Source: Isoetes taiwanensis
Lineage: Eukaryota; Streptophyta; Lycopodiopsida; Isoetales; Isoetaceae
DNA: 64,000 bases
NCBI GenBank assembly: GCA_021234155.1
Contig: JAJEKV010000006.1
Span: forward strand, 15,018,902-15,082,901
Direction of reading: 5' to 3'
The position numbers and the translations under genes were made by a program. Of this stretch, positions 12,190-25,010 are shown in pieces. Position 1 is the stretch's first letter; each line of letters opens with the position of its first letter. The notes under the pieces were generated by a model that was not told the origin of the DNA, did not search any database, and was given only the letters and a program-made list of their open reading frames with translations.

Positions 12190-13350
12190 CTTTTTGGAAA
12201 CTTAGAATTTTACGTAATCTATCTAATTTAAAAGAATCTAGGGAATCTCCATAGGATTTTAGAGAATTTAAAGGAAGCTCAAGAGAATCTTTGGGAATCT
12301 ATGAGAATCGCAAGGGAATCTTTGAGATTCTATATGAATCTTTATGAAACCTTTGAGAATGTAGAAGAATCTTCATAGAATCTAAGGGAATCTAGGAGAA
12401 TCTACATAGAAATATGAGAAATCTAGAGGAATCTTGAGATGATCTTTAGGAGGCTAGGGGAACCCCAACAAAATTAGGGAATTTATGGGAATCTCAAGAG
12501 AATCATAGAGAATCTAGTAGGATCGAAGTGCATCTTCATAAAATCTTTGAGAATCCTTGAAAATCAGAGAATCTAAGGGAATCTACATAGAATCTAAGGG
12601 AATCTATATAGAATCTAACAAAATTTAGGAGAATCCACATAGAATTTTGGAGACTCTAGAGGTTTCTTGTGATAAGTTCGAAAATCTAGAGGGATCTTTA
12701 TAGAATCTTAAGAATCTAGGGAAGCTTTGTGGAATCTTAAGGAATCTTTCATTAATAAGTGTGTTTAGTAGGGGAATCTCGATAGAATCTAAGAGAATCT
12801 ATATAGAATCTTGGAAAATCTGGGATAATCTTGGAGAATCTAGTTGAATCTTAAGAGAATCTTAAGTAATTTATGGGATTAAGAGTATTTAAGAGAATCT
12901 TCCTTAAATCTTTGAGAATCTAGGATATTTTTTCCTGAATCTTCAAGAATCTAAGTGAACCTTTATAGAATCTTCATTGAATGGCTCAGAATCTAAGCGC
13001 ATCTTCATAAAATCTTTGAGAATCTAGGGGAATCTTGATGGAATTTTCAAGATTCTAGGGGAATCTCTATAGAATCTAACAAAATCTAGGAGAATCTACA
13101 TAGAATTCTAAAGAATTTAGAGGATCCTTGTGATAACGTTTGAAATCTCGAGGAATCTTTGTAGAATCCTAAGAATCTAAGGGAATCTTAGGGAATCTTT
13201 TACACTAAGTGTGTTTTTCTAGGGGAATCTTGATAGAACCTAAAGGAATCTAAGAGAATTTATATAGAATCTTAAGAAATGTAGAGAAAATTTGGGATAA
13301 TCTTTGAGAATCTAGGGGAATCTTAAGAGAATCTTAAGTTTGGATGGCTC
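12190..13350. repeat. Degenerate 'GAATCTA' minisatellite
   Basis: About 1.15 kb is built almost entirely of 10-13-bp degenerate units of the type 'agaatctaaggg', 'gaatctaggg' or 'gaatcttgat'. Two blocks also repeat at a larger scale: 'gaatctttcattaataagtg' at about 12,743 resembles the stretch near 13,196. The reverse complement resembles 'ctataagattcttcgagag' in the R arm at 13,420-13,600, so it looks like an expansion from inside an inverted R arm. Confidence 0.8.
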
Positions 13351-13359
13351 AAAATTTGT

Positions 13360-13383
13360 GTACTCCCTTATAGTACACTCACT

Positions 13384-13419
<36 letters not shown>

Positions 13420-13444
13420 AGTATGTGTACTATAAGGGGTGTAC
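13360..13444. repeat. Long inverted repeat with (TA)n core
   Basis: The left arm 13,360-13,385 ('gtactcccttatagtacac' and following bases) is mirrored by the right arm 13,416-13,444 ('gtgtactataaggggtgtac') around (TA)n at 13,386-13,417. The arms match with only a few mismatches and one gap, so the whole stretch can form one hairpin or cruciform. It marks the meeting of two R arms head to head. Confidence 0.85.
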
Positions 13445-14060
13445 GGAGACGAATGTACGTACGTGAGTTTCTATAAGATTTTTAAGTTTATCAGCATTCC
13501 ATTAAGACTATCCAATATTTTGAAAATATTCTATAAGATTCTTCGAGAGTTTCTAGAGATATATTAACATTCCCCAAGCTACTGGAGTATTCCTTAAGAT
13601 TATTCAAAAAATCATTGCAAAGCACACCCTTCCTTGAGATCCCCTACAAAACAATGCCAAAATACGTCCTGCACGTTTCAAGTTTCTAGTAATGCAGAAC
13701 CTCAACCTCAAGGGCTAAGACCTTTTTACTACCAACTATCAAGGGAGCACATGGCGAACGAAGTTATTGGCAGTATTGTCGCCAAATTTTCAAATTATTC
13801 TGCACGTTGTAGTATTGTCACCAAATTCTCAAAATATCGTGAAAGTGAAATTTGAGCTTAAATAGAGTATCTAAAATTGAGTGTCAAAAATTAAGTTCAA
13901 AGAAGTCAATATAATAGTGGAAGTTGGATCGATCAACAATGCCATATAGATTTATATAATTGTCTACTAGTCATTTAACAATCTACAACAAGTAATCATT
14001 GGTAAATCCCAAAATTCTATTTGCTTACATCGAATATCATAATCCACTAATTTATTGCTA
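13418..14060 (+). repeat. R-arm repeat module
   Basis: It shares 'ggagtattccttaagatta', 'aatgcagaacct(c/t)' and 'atcaagggagcac' with the R arm at 51,280-51,560, in the same order and orientation. A 73-codon open frame inside it is not conserved in the other copies and is left out as a gene. Confidence 0.65.
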
Positions 14061-16200
14061 TCACATCGAATTTTTTTTGTTGCCTAAAATACTTCGTTAC
14101 GGCGCCCTTTCTAATTAAAGGACCTAAAGGACCTAAAGGACAGGTCCAAACATGGATCAGACTGCCAATGCTTTCATATTCTCAACCTCCACTTCGAAAA
14201 GCTTACTTTTTAATCTTTCTCAATATAGAGCTAGTTCTAAAGTTGTCCTAAGCCCAGCCCTGGCCAGCCTCCCCAGTTTACTTAACATTTGAGCTTATTA
14301 TCACCTCACAAAGCACCAAGCTCAATATCCACATGCTACTTGGGAAATCATGTGCCAATTCCAACTCTTCCCGTAATCCAACTGGCACAAACCCACAGAA
14401 TGCCTATGGTGATGGAAAGAATGGAAAGAAGCTGATGTTAATATTTGGCATAAACAGATGGACAACCTCCTCAAGCTATGCCACTAGAGCTATGCCGGGA
14501 AAGCAAGTAATCAAGAAACCCAAATGGGCAAGATCTCCCACATGAAATTCAGATATAATCGCATTTTGCCGCAAACAAATCCAGAGCAGCAACTTGGAAT
14601 TTACCATTCGAGCAAAGCATATTGCCACGAAAAAAATCGTAGCGACCATGAAAGCCGTTGGAGCAACACTTATGCTTTCTTGCTACAACATCTTTCATAA
14701 AAAGTGTCAGTAGTTTCAGATTGCAATGGAAAAACAAATAGTGCAACATTCTATTACTTGTCCTTTTGATGAAAAACTGTTGCCATCGCCTGCAAATAGA
14801 TTGTGGGAATTGACAGGTCATAAGTGTGGAGCACGTGGGACACAAAAAGATGGAATGACATGCCACCACATTAAAGCATCGACTTAGCAAGCATCCACAC
14901 TGTTTTCAAGTTATAGTTGACAAAGCTTGCGTCGTTAATATTGGAAGTTGACAATGCCAGCTATGATTTTTTACTCGCATATTGTTTCAAAATTGCAAAA
15001 TTAGATTTTCATTGTTATTTAGACTATAGCAAATATTGCATTACTAAATAAAATAGAACAAATCATAAACTACCATTACCCCTGGGTTTCGGGCTTGCGA
15101 GTTGTTGCAACTGATGCTATAAAATCAGAGATAGGGGCCTTGGTGTTTTTATAAGCTTTATACATGTTTTATTATAATAAGATAACACAAAAAAGCACAT
15201 TTGAAAGTGCACCAATTGGAATCCAGTGACACTAAATTCCAAAATCCACAAGCTTCACAAACAACAGTAATGTAGACATGGCATTGCAGACTATTACTGA
15301 GCCGCAAAATGTAACTCTCCTACACAGGTTTCTATTTCTAATTCAATACTTTGCATTGACAATCTTGCAAGGCATTCACCAAAAATAGTAAATCAGCATC
15401 CTGTAGTCAATCAAGCCACCTTTTGCAATGTAGTATCTGAGACTTGCAATGGCTTTTGATTTTCCATATAATGATGCTCTAGCAAGTTCAAATCAACTCT
15501 GCGTGTCAAATTGCGAGAGGAACTACATCTTGCGAGATGAACTTGTGGAGAGGAATATTGTATTGAATTGCTTTCCTGGCCAAATTTTACCTTGATTTGG
15601 TATGCTTCGTTTTTGCAGTTCCTTGTTTCACGAGCGTACAATGGTTCAACATCCTCATACCACAATGACATAGTCAAATATACAATTATAACTCAACAAA
15701 CAAATTGGATTGGAGCAATCAAACAGAAAGGAACAACATTTGATGATTATAAGACTATAGGCCAGGTTGTAAAGGAGGTATAGCTTTCTTTCTATAAAAG
15801 CAATGTTTGACGTGTATGCAAAGAACATGAGTTGTTCATTGAGTCTTTTCCATTAAACAACATGAATAAGTTCTGGTAAATTTGAGGTAGCTTAAGGTAT
15901 AACAAACTAAATATTGTCCCTTAATGCACTAAATTTTATGTCAAGCTCCATAACAGGAAGCAACTTCGTAATCGCGAGTAATGATAGCCCTCATATGGGC
16001 TTCATATCTCTGTCAATCACAAAGATTCTAGATATATACAAAGGAAGCATGTTTTCCAGGCCTCAACTTGTAATATCCAGTTCAAGCTATCGAGTGTACA
16101 TTATCAAACACAATTGGGCTTGGATGAAGTCAACAGGGAGTTTGATCTCTCTCGCCTATGACCCATGAACCACTCTTCTCAAAATATAAAAAATCTTCTT
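14061..16200. other. No convincing gene
   Basis: Open frames of 60-113 codons occur on both strands but match no family I know and lack splice support. A triple 'aaaggacct' lies at about 14,120-14,145. Confidence 0.35.
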
Positions 16201-19200
16201 ACATTAAGCCCTTCGGGCAAAGGAAATCTTCGTTATGTACCAATAAACATCTCTCAAAAAGTCGTCTAATAAAGGCATCTTATGCATCAATAAGGAACTT
16301 CCAAAATACCGCCTAAATGTAAGGTTTCTTTCATAACGTAAAAATAGATAAACCGCATCAGAGATGATTAGGGTCACCCATTTAATCGTAAAAACAATTA
16401 AGAAAAAATGTACTATATTTGCGCATGTGGGTGCCCGACAAGCATCTAGTAATTTTGAACCAATTACCATGTTCCAAATAGATACAAATTTCAAACCATG
16501 AAATAAGAACCCAAGCATCCGGCAATTTCAACCAATTACCATTGTGCGATTAAGCCATTCTTAAAGAATCGGTGTTCATGGTCTTCCAAAACAATTCCAT
16601 AACCCCGCAATCCCAAATCCATTGGTCCGTTATTGCATTGAACCAGCCTTTTATTTTATCAAAAGGTGGTTGCATTGTCATTCATTGATTACCTTGCATT
16701 AAAATGTCATATGTTCAAAGGTCGCTTTTTTTCAAAGATTACCCCGCAAAATAAAGAAATGAGAGGCTCGGATAAAAAATTTAATCAGAAAAGAAATGCA
16801 GAGTTATATTAGATACGCTTCCTTCAACTATCACGATATTAAAGTTTTAAAGCCTTCAAAAATCTTTAGTTGATCCGGTCGAACAAAAAATCGGATCCAT
16901 TTTGCATCCATCGAAGTCTTTCACATCATGAGTCCGGTACTAAAACATTTTGGATATTTGATTAGAATATTTAGATATCTAAAGCTTTGAAAGCCCGCAA
17001 AACATGATGAGGAAACCAACCACCCTATAAAAGCTGAGTCCAACTCATCAGAAACGAATAGCACAACATGCCTAAGCATTTAAAAGATGCCAAAACAATA
17101 GCGCAAAAACATCCGCCTTTTTTATTGGTCAAGGTTACAATAGAAAGATTGCCGATTTATCGTGGATTTCTTAATTTCATTATCCGCACTTAAGAACATG
17201 GAGCGGCTGAAAGAACCATTAAAATAATCAAAGAGATGCAGACGCCTTATTCTAGAGCAGAGCGTAAAAGGGATACGACCTTAAAGGTTTAGTTTTGAAT
17301 CAATCACACTTCCAGCTCCAAGAATAGCCTGAAAATTGTAACTCTTCAAGCTTCCGGGCAAGCAAAATAAAACAACTCTACACACCGCGGTAATCAAACA
17401 CGTAAATTCCTCGAGTTTGGCATTCTCGCCGGCAATCTTGGCGCAAGACTCCAAATAACCTAGTCATACAAATCAAACTGTTCCTCGCAAATAGGCAACG
17501 ATGAATAATCAAAGATGTGCATTACACAATCAAGACACAACAAACAAAAACATGGTTTTACTCTAAATCCGAAGATCTACAAAGACTTTGTGAAGCCCTA
17601 TAGAGAGATGCCTTTTGTATAGGCTCTCTCGAGCTTTAAACCGCTACAAATGTTCCCTGAAATGTGAATCCAGGGATATGATCTTCAATTGGCCACAAAA
17701 CTCTATTTGTACTCAGAATGTTGAGCCCTTAAAGCAAAACATCAATATGGACATGCAATGTATAAAACGGAAAGCCCAAATTGTTCCCCATGTTTTAAAA
17801 AATGGCTATGATATTCTTATCGGAATGCCCGCATGATCTATATCTTTGAGTTACCCATTGATGGATTTCCTATAACTTGCAAAAGATTCATTCTCCATGT
17901 GATAGGCACCATTCATAATGTCCAACAAGAAGGTATGTAAAATGTGAAGGCTCTGAGCACGTACTTTTTTGCCTCATTCGCCACATAAACAACTCGCTAG
18001 AGAAGTTTACCATATGACCCAGTTCTTCTACATGGTTCTTGTATAAGTATCAATTAGTGCAGGTCAAGACTAAATCACCATCAGTCCTTCAATACGCCTA
18101 TAGTTGAGTGGATCATCCGCCCAATTAGCTCAACATTTTCTCGCATTATGATTAGGACCTCATTTCGGGGCTTTTACTTTGCTATACTTGAGGTAGCTAA
18201 AACCATAATTATCATCTCAATAACAGTCTCTCACATACATTGCCCTTGGCTACCAAACCATGAGAATGGTGGGACGTAATTCAAAAACAAAGGAAGTGAA
18301 TTGCTAAGGGCGTAAAACCAATATTCAAAATATTACTTGTGCAATTATTATTTAGACATGGATGCTATGCGTCCTTGCATTTGTAAGCAGAATTGTACCG
18401 TTGTTTCGCCAATGGCAAAGGAATATTGACCGAACTCAACCCATCTTTCAAAACCCGCAAATAAAAATCCACACAAGATAAATACATGCTTGTTCGACAA
18501 GAATCTAAACTCTAAGACCCATAAACACAACCTGCAGCTACCAAAACCCCAACTGCCTTCCTCGAGAGGTGGTTATAAACCTATTCATCAAGGATGGTGT
18601 AAACTCCGTGAGGTGCAAGCGAACTCGCACACAAAGCCCGTGAGCTAAATCCCTCTCGATTCTCACGCCAAACTTGAGCAAAAAGAACGAAGTCAAATTT
18701 GGAGCAAAATTGTTGATAGCCATATCCATCTGCAACCAATTCAGAACAATCTCGGAACTGGGCTTCACAAAATTCTTAAGCAAAACACCAGCATTGAGCC
18801 TTCATGCATGAGAGGATAAAAAAAGATAATGCTTAGGCAAGTTAAATGCAAAAGGAGTCAGAAAAGCGGCTATCATGGTTCAATGGTCACTGGCTTCATA
18901 TTCCCACCCCTTCCAATGCTTGCAAACAATATCTGATGGTGATAAACAGCTAGTATATATTTATTCGTTATCTAAAATTCGAGACATTGATTTTAGTCAT
19001 TCCTTAATATGTAAGACTATTAAAAAAAAAATACTCACGTCTGAACCATGCCCATTCCCAATGCCTCTCCCTCTTCCACGTCGCTATAATTCATTGGAAC
19101 TGTTTCACCTCCATTAACCTGCATACACATTGCACAATCATGAAAAGGTTTAAAAGGAATAAGGGATGAATATGCCTATCCAACAGCTCTCGTTGCCCGG

Positions 19201-20700
19201 AGTCACCCCCCGTGTGAATATGCACCCAAACAAAAGGGGGTTTAAGGGGGAATTTAATTTTAAACATGTCTAATGTAATGGTTTGTGTTAATTAATGTTC
19301 ATAGTAGTTATGTTAGTTTGTTTGGGCATCACAATTGTGAAATCCTTCTTTAAAGCCACATCTACCAATCTGTGGGCTGCCATAACTAAATGCCTGATAG
19401 AGGAGCAGATCGGCCCCTGCTATTTGGACTCAAGTTGAACGGTGGATGAGAATCCCAACAAAAAAAAAAGGAAATGGAGTTCTTACGAGAAAGAGGGTGG
19501 ATCTTCAATATGCCATAGCCATTACGGAGTATTACAGAGCAGATGGACGAGCAAAAAGGTTCCTGCAAGGCAAAAAAAACAAGCCATTGAAGACATGAAC
19601 AATGCAAATATTACAGTGTATCGCAGGCTCAAAGAAAGAGATGCCTGCATGCCTCTGGTCATTGCCTAACAGCGAGGCTTGGCCGTTAAAAGGAAGCTTC
19701 GCCATGGTTTCTAGATTGCATGTGCGGCGCTTTGCAAGTTTTTGCATGATGCAGCATATGGCAAAATACCGTTTTGTCCTACCCATGAAAAGCAAATCTA
19801 AGAAGCGGTTGGTATCAGCAAATCCCATCTATATCATAGCACTATTTTGAGTCAAAGCACAGATGTTGCTTTTCCAAGCACATGAATCATATGAACATGG
19901 CGTAATCGAAAGCGGCTTCTTGCAATTCCGCTTAGATGCGACAACACTAAGGCTATCGTCCAAATCTACATAAGCCCAATTTTTGTTTTTCACTACTCAG
20001 CTTTTTCTAAGTTGTTTCTTTTTTTATCCGCATTACGATGTCTTCAACAAAGCCAAGATTTCTTTCAAACACAAGCCTTATAGGGTCATACATGTCATTT
20101 CCTAGAGAAAGTTCCAAGTTCTTTTAAGCAATCAAGTAGTCAACACTACCAGAGCCGAGGTCGAAATTCAAAGGAATGCATGCAAGATTTTCATTTAATT
20201 CTTTTGACCCTAGGATTGTTAGAACATGCAACATCCTAGGCATCTGCATTTTCGAATGTTTTTTAGAGACCTGGTTTAGCAAACAGGCTGCTAAAAATTA
20301 TTTCCTAGTGGTTCAAAAATTCTCACTAAGAGCTTTAGAACATACGGTAAAAAAAATACACCTCACCATGAAGGCAAGTTCCCAAAAAGTTTTCTACAAT
20401 ATAGATAACGTCTTATGAATATAATTAAAGTAAGATACAATAAACTTGCAACATCTTGACCCAAAATCAAACCCCTATTCCAATTTCCAAAACCCTAACC
20501 TTGGGCCAGGATCGTGCTCCTCGGCTAAACCTTCTGGAAATTGTGGCAACCGTTTTGCCACGTCTTACAACTTTGTAACAACGTTACGACAGGTCTGCAC
20601 GTCTCCGTTATATTTTAACCAACACAAGCCAAAAATGTCCAGAAATATCTCGCCATAAAAACGAAACCGCCAGATCTTTGTAGCACGACAAGCTCAATTC
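16200..20700. other. CTG/CAG-depleted, gene-poor stretch
   Basis: Many short frames on both strands (for example minus 18,538-18,783, 81 codons) look protein-like in places, yet none is recognisable. In 16,201-17,820 I counted by eye about 15 CTG/CAG trinucleotides, far fewer than in 52,561-53,220 (about 26 in 660 bases). The sequence may therefore carry many uncorrected errors hiding real exons. Confidence 0.35.
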
Positions 20701-21119
20701 CCACCTTAACAGGACACATACAACCATATAACCATGCTACTCAAAAACACATACAAAAGAATTTATTCATAGCAGTAGCCGTCCACACAAGTCACATGCT
20801 GCCGCATAACAAAACAGATATACAAATTATCAAATAGATTCCTTTCAAGAAATGAGCCGACATCATAGAAACTCTTATGGCCATAAAACACAGCAGAATC
20901 TAGAGGATACTGGAGACCTTAGAAAAAATAAAGAGTTCTCTGAACCTTCTCTACTAAGCAGTGCAAGAGGAAGAAGTGATTCCGTGTAACTAATGTAATC
21001 GTGTTGTCATTCATTACATGCTTGCCTTGAAAGGCATACAATCAGTCTTTAATATGGAACCTGTCACTGCACATTCATAATAAGATGTTCTTAGGTCATG
21101 TGCATGAAGCTCTGCATCA

Positions 21120-21374
21120 TCAAGCCTCTGCATCATCAAGCATGCCAGCCTCATCACCTTTCACCTGGTCTTCTCCTGTAACAAGCAAGTCCATAGTAGT
21201 GGAAGTTCATAAGAGTATAAATAAGTCAAAGGAACAAAACATACCTCCATCCTCCTGCAGATCAGAGGTCCACAAAGTTAAGTTGTTCCTGAGAAGCTGC
21301 ATAATCAATGTGCTATCCTTGTAGGATTCTTCGTTCAATGCATCAAGCTCTGCAATAGCTTCATCAAACGCTTG
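21120..21374 (-). CDS. 14-3-3 protein, epsilon-type, two 3' exons
   Basis: Exon 21,245-21,374 encodes [40 protein letters not shown] and EDG. Exon 21,120-21,175 encodes the tail [18 protein letters not shown] and a TGA stop. These are the last helices of 14-3-3 proteins, dimeric readers of phosphoserine/threonine peptides. [16 protein letters not shown] with TSDL is the plant epsilon-group form. Splice borders are canonical (TTGCAG/CAAGCG, GGAG/GTATGT, TACAG/GA) and the frame is intact. One conserved Asp of LLRDNLTLW is Asn here. I found none of the upstream exons (about 80% of the protein) in the next 4 kb, where pieces of other genes lie instead, so this is probably a captured or truncated 3' end. 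Confidence 0.9.
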
Positions 21375-22525
21375 CTGCAAGCCCTACATAAACGTTCATA
21401 TATTGCATGTTAGTTACAACTTTTAAGATTATGCTTCTTCAAAAATGCAAGATAAACTCTGAAAGCATAGCCTCGAGTTGCTATGGCAGTCCGACAGCAT
21501 CATGCAGAACGGCCTTCTCATACATGGCTCTGCTATATGATTTGCCAAGAATAGAGCAACAAAGACATGATTTAACAACGGATTTATATGGGTGAATGAG
21601 TCTTGCTACAGTGAAGGGAAGAAGCGAAATTGAAAATAGAATAAAAAACGACAAAACTAAAACTGAAATAAGAACGTCAAAACTAGTACGGAACTAACAG
21701 AAAAATGGCAAAACATACAAAAACCTAGGAAGGAAGGAATAATGAGCAAGTTGTCCCATAGCAATGAGCAAGTATTTAGAATGATTTCTACACAAATTCA
21801 GTACACCATGCACACTTGACATATACAACATGAACATGGCCAAAATACTCATAACTTTACCAAGCTTGGAGATGCGAACAGTTCTATGATTGGTCAACAC
21901 AACCAGCTACTGTTTGCTTACTCTTTTTCTACACTAGGAAAGAAGGGGCAGAGAAAAAGATTACCTCAAGGATGTACATCCCAAGCAAAACTACGCTCAA
22001 GAAGAAAAAATATTCGGTCTCAAGTGAAAAGGGAACATTGAAGTAACAACAAACAAACACCTGATATTCATTCAGCATGCAAAAACGATGTAATAGAACA
22101 ACAGGCTTTGATCAGGGACTAGAACTAAAATATCAAGATTAGATGCAGAATCAACAATAAGCTTTGTAAGCTTTAATTTTTCTTTCTCTCTTTCTAGGAG
22201 GCTGCAAATGCGCCTATAGCTGTACATGATTGCTGTATAAATGGTCTCATAGACCCAAGTGGTCTCTCGTATATGTTATAATAATCTTTCTTTCTTGCCA
22301 ACTTGCACTTCCATCAAAATGCTTAGCTGAATAGTCAAATATCTCAAATTACAGTTTTTAGCGACAATTTGAGACATCTTAGTGTGTTCAGATCAATCTT
22401 TTGAATCGATTGGAAAATACTGGTACAGCAAACGTTTGAGACATCTAAACATGTATGATGTCTTGTCACTTCAAAGTACTTCTAATTTTAACAATCAAAA
22501 CCTTATTTTTCTATATAATGAATAC
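21375..22525. other. AT-rich intron-like stretch
   Basis: Between the 14-3-3 exons and the DGK exon I could not find the expected upstream 14-3-3 exons or the DGK exons that should follow the DAGKc start. No repeat recognised. Confidence 0.45.
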
Positions 22526-22704
22526 CTGAACAGGATTCAGCAACATATTGAATCTTCGGCATAGACTGGCTCCATGTTGGGCTCCACTTTTACGGTTGAT
22601 AAAGACTAGCAATGGCCTTGCATCATTTGGCACATTGACCAGAACATATCTACGTTTGTTGGAAAGCCTCTTCATGGCACTAGCTGTCTTTGGATCATTC
22701 ATAT
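22526..22704 (-). pseudogene. Diacylglycerol kinase (DGK1/2-like) single exon
   Basis: The minus strand encodes [20 protein letters not shown], then [20 protein letters not shown] and Q, ending at CAG/GTATTC. This is the start of the DAGKc catalytic domain of plant cluster-I diacylglycerol kinases ('[34 protein letters not shown]'), which phosphorylate diacylglycerol to phosphatidic acid. An acceptor TTTTAG fits the 5' border. The ATP-binding GGDGT segment that should be in the next exon was not found downstream, and no C1 domain was found upstream. A lone exon, so most likely a captured or remnant fragment. Confidence 0.8.
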
Positions 22705-23394
22705 CTAAAACATATTCTACTTTTCTGATGTGCTCTTGCAGCTATCATTGTCAGAAGTAGTGCCACATTGCTTCAAATCGTCATGCACCAATCACCTGCT
22801 CCATTAATTGAAGATGTAACTTCGTATACCGCCTCTCCGAATCAAGCTCGCCTTCCCTTTCTCCTCCTGCTAGTTTATCTAGCAAACTTAAAGTACTATA
22901 AACAAAAGCATAGGACTGCAGATTACAACCTGCGAGTACGCCCTCCATGCTCCATGCAGTTAGAATTTTCTCAAAGCTTTAACAACAACCAAGGCCCAGT
23001 GGATGAATCCAGAAGTGAAAATAAGTACCAGCATTAGGGCATTTCCAAAGCCAACCATAACTGCAATGAAATATATCGGGCCTTGCGGATGGATGCGGCA
23101 GATAATATATTGCAATGATGACAATATCTAAAGTGCATACCTAGCATTATCTGTGCATCCTCCAGTTATCTTACAATGGGCCGTTCGCACAGAAAAAACA
23201 GAAAAAAACAATGACTTCAAGCTCCAATGCTGAACTGCATAAAAGGTAGCACAATTCAATAACCAGTCGAACAGATTGATTTATCGGAGCATCCAAATTT
23301 GACTAAATACGACCTCACAATATGCCAAATCCAATGAAAGGCACTAATGCTTCTGCCTATACTCTGCAAATATCTAAAGTCATCATTTTATTTG

Positions 23395-23972
23395 GTTTTG
23401 TGCCTTTAGAATGCATCTGCTCAAACCATTCAATAGCCAAATCCAGCACGGAATCTATGATCAGCGTATCTTAAAGATCATAATAGTTAATCTAATTCCC
23501 TAATATCTACCATATTGATTCTACTACGTAAAACATCCTGAGGAAAATTCGGCTATCAAGATCAATTAAGAGAATGCACTCACGTAGGGAACTCTTGGAA
23601 CTCCACCTTCACAGAAAAGCGAGCATCCTAAGAAAAGCAAGCATCCTAAGTAAGTTCCTGGGTTGATGGCTACATATCCATAGTCAGGTCTTGCATGGTT
23701 TTGTGCCTTTAGAATGCATCTGCACGGAATCTATGATCAGCGTATCTTAAAGATCATGATAGTTAATCTAATTCCCTAATATCTACCATATTGGATTCTA
23801 CTACAGAAACATCCTGAGGAAAATTCGGCTATCAAGATCAATTAAGAGAATGCACTCACGTAGGGAACTCTTGGAACTCCACCTTCACAGAAAAGCGAGC
23901 ATCCTAAGAAAAGCAAGCATCCTAAGTAAGTTCCTGGGTTGATGGCTACATATCCATAGTCAGGTCTTGCAT
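23395..23972. repeat. Tandem duplication, about 278 bp x 2
   Basis: 'gttttgtgcctttagaatgc' begins both copies (about 23,395 and 23,697). Both run through 'catcctgaggaaaattcggc' to 'catagtcaggtcttgcatg'. The second copy lacks a 26-base stretch between 'ctgc' and 'acggaatc' and otherwise differs at only a few bases, so the duplication is recent. Inside each copy 'agcatcctaagaaaagcaag' holds a smaller direct repeat. Confidence 0.9.
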
Positions 23973-24438
23973 GATACAGCTCCATAATCAATAAGTACCT
24001 TCATATCTTTACACAAAACGCAAACATTATCTGATTGCATGTCCCAGCCATCATCCAACGTGATGACAATCTTGACGTACTCTATTAATCTATATTTTAA
24101 TTTTGGTAATAATACCTCATCTAGAAGAATGTGATCTTTTGCCACCGCAACTTCTTTGCTGAAGAAAATTTACAACAACAAAGGGAACAGAAGCAAATGT
24201 TCCGCTCATATTCCAACAATGTTCAGCATCTTGCTCTATAAGGGCTGCCGATACACCAATTGCACCTTATACATTTAATAGGAAATATTTCAGTAAATCA
24301 AAAAACAAAATAATGCATCATGAATGTCCATGCACTACCTAATATACCAGCTATTTACCAGCTTAAGGGCTTGCAAGAAAAACATTTAATCACTTAATTG
24401 ATATTGGAGAATGCTACAACAAGCTACACAATGATCTG

Positions 24439-25010
24439 TCACCCTTGGACATGATATATGAGCTGCAATTCGTCCCAACTTTCGGCATCTGCATCTCCTT
24501 GCCGTTTGGCTGGACATGGATGGCATTGATTCCATATAGGCCTATATTTTTCTTCCTCGTCTTTTGCTAAGGTGGCAATTTCTTCTGCCAACCTTGAGCT
24601 AAAAGGTTCATGCCCATTGGAATGTTCACTGTGCAGATGTTCTACCACCTGAAACATAACACATCAAAGTTTAGTTCCTAGTTTTGATCAATCAAAATTT
24701 ACCAAAACATCAAAGAAAAAGAGATTACCTGGAAAACAGAGAACTCATTGATGATTGAATATAGACACCTATCATATAAGTGTAGGTGAAATACTGTACG
24801 TGTAGAGAGAAGGAAATCTCTATTCAGATAGGGATCTTTTGCCTTGATAAACTTGTCAACTTCCTTCATTTCGTTTTCTGCAGCTTTCAATAGAGATACC
24901 TCTGTTTGTCCTGTGGCTATGAACTGACGAAACAGCACCCATGCAAAGCATGTGTGGTGTAAGGTCAGCTCAATTCCAACAATCCTCCACGTCTTCTTCA
25001 TCAAATCCAT
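24439..25010 (-). pseudogene. PATROL1/DUF810 (plant MUN-domain) exon pair
   Basis: Exon 24,729-25,010 contains LMKKTWRIVGIELTLHHTCF and AWVLFRQFIATGQTEVSLLK. Exon 24,439-24,648 contains LAEEIATLAKDEEEKYRPIW. This follows the DUF810/Munc13-homolog order 'W.I.G...LH..CF.WVLF.Q(F/Y).AT.Q.E..LL', then 'LA...LA..E...F.PI...WHP'. Arabidopsis PATROL1 helps deliver a plasma-membrane proton pump in guard cells. Splice borders are sound (CCAG/GTAATC, TTTCAG/GTGG). The second exon loses the 'RWHP..A..VA' part and stops early, and the rest of the roughly 1,000-residue protein is absent, so a fragment. Confidence 0.75.

Noticed and set aside
12190-13350. CRISPR-like array
   Set aside because: The units are degenerate 10-13-bp repeats without regular unique spacers, in a eukaryotic context. 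It is a minisatellite.
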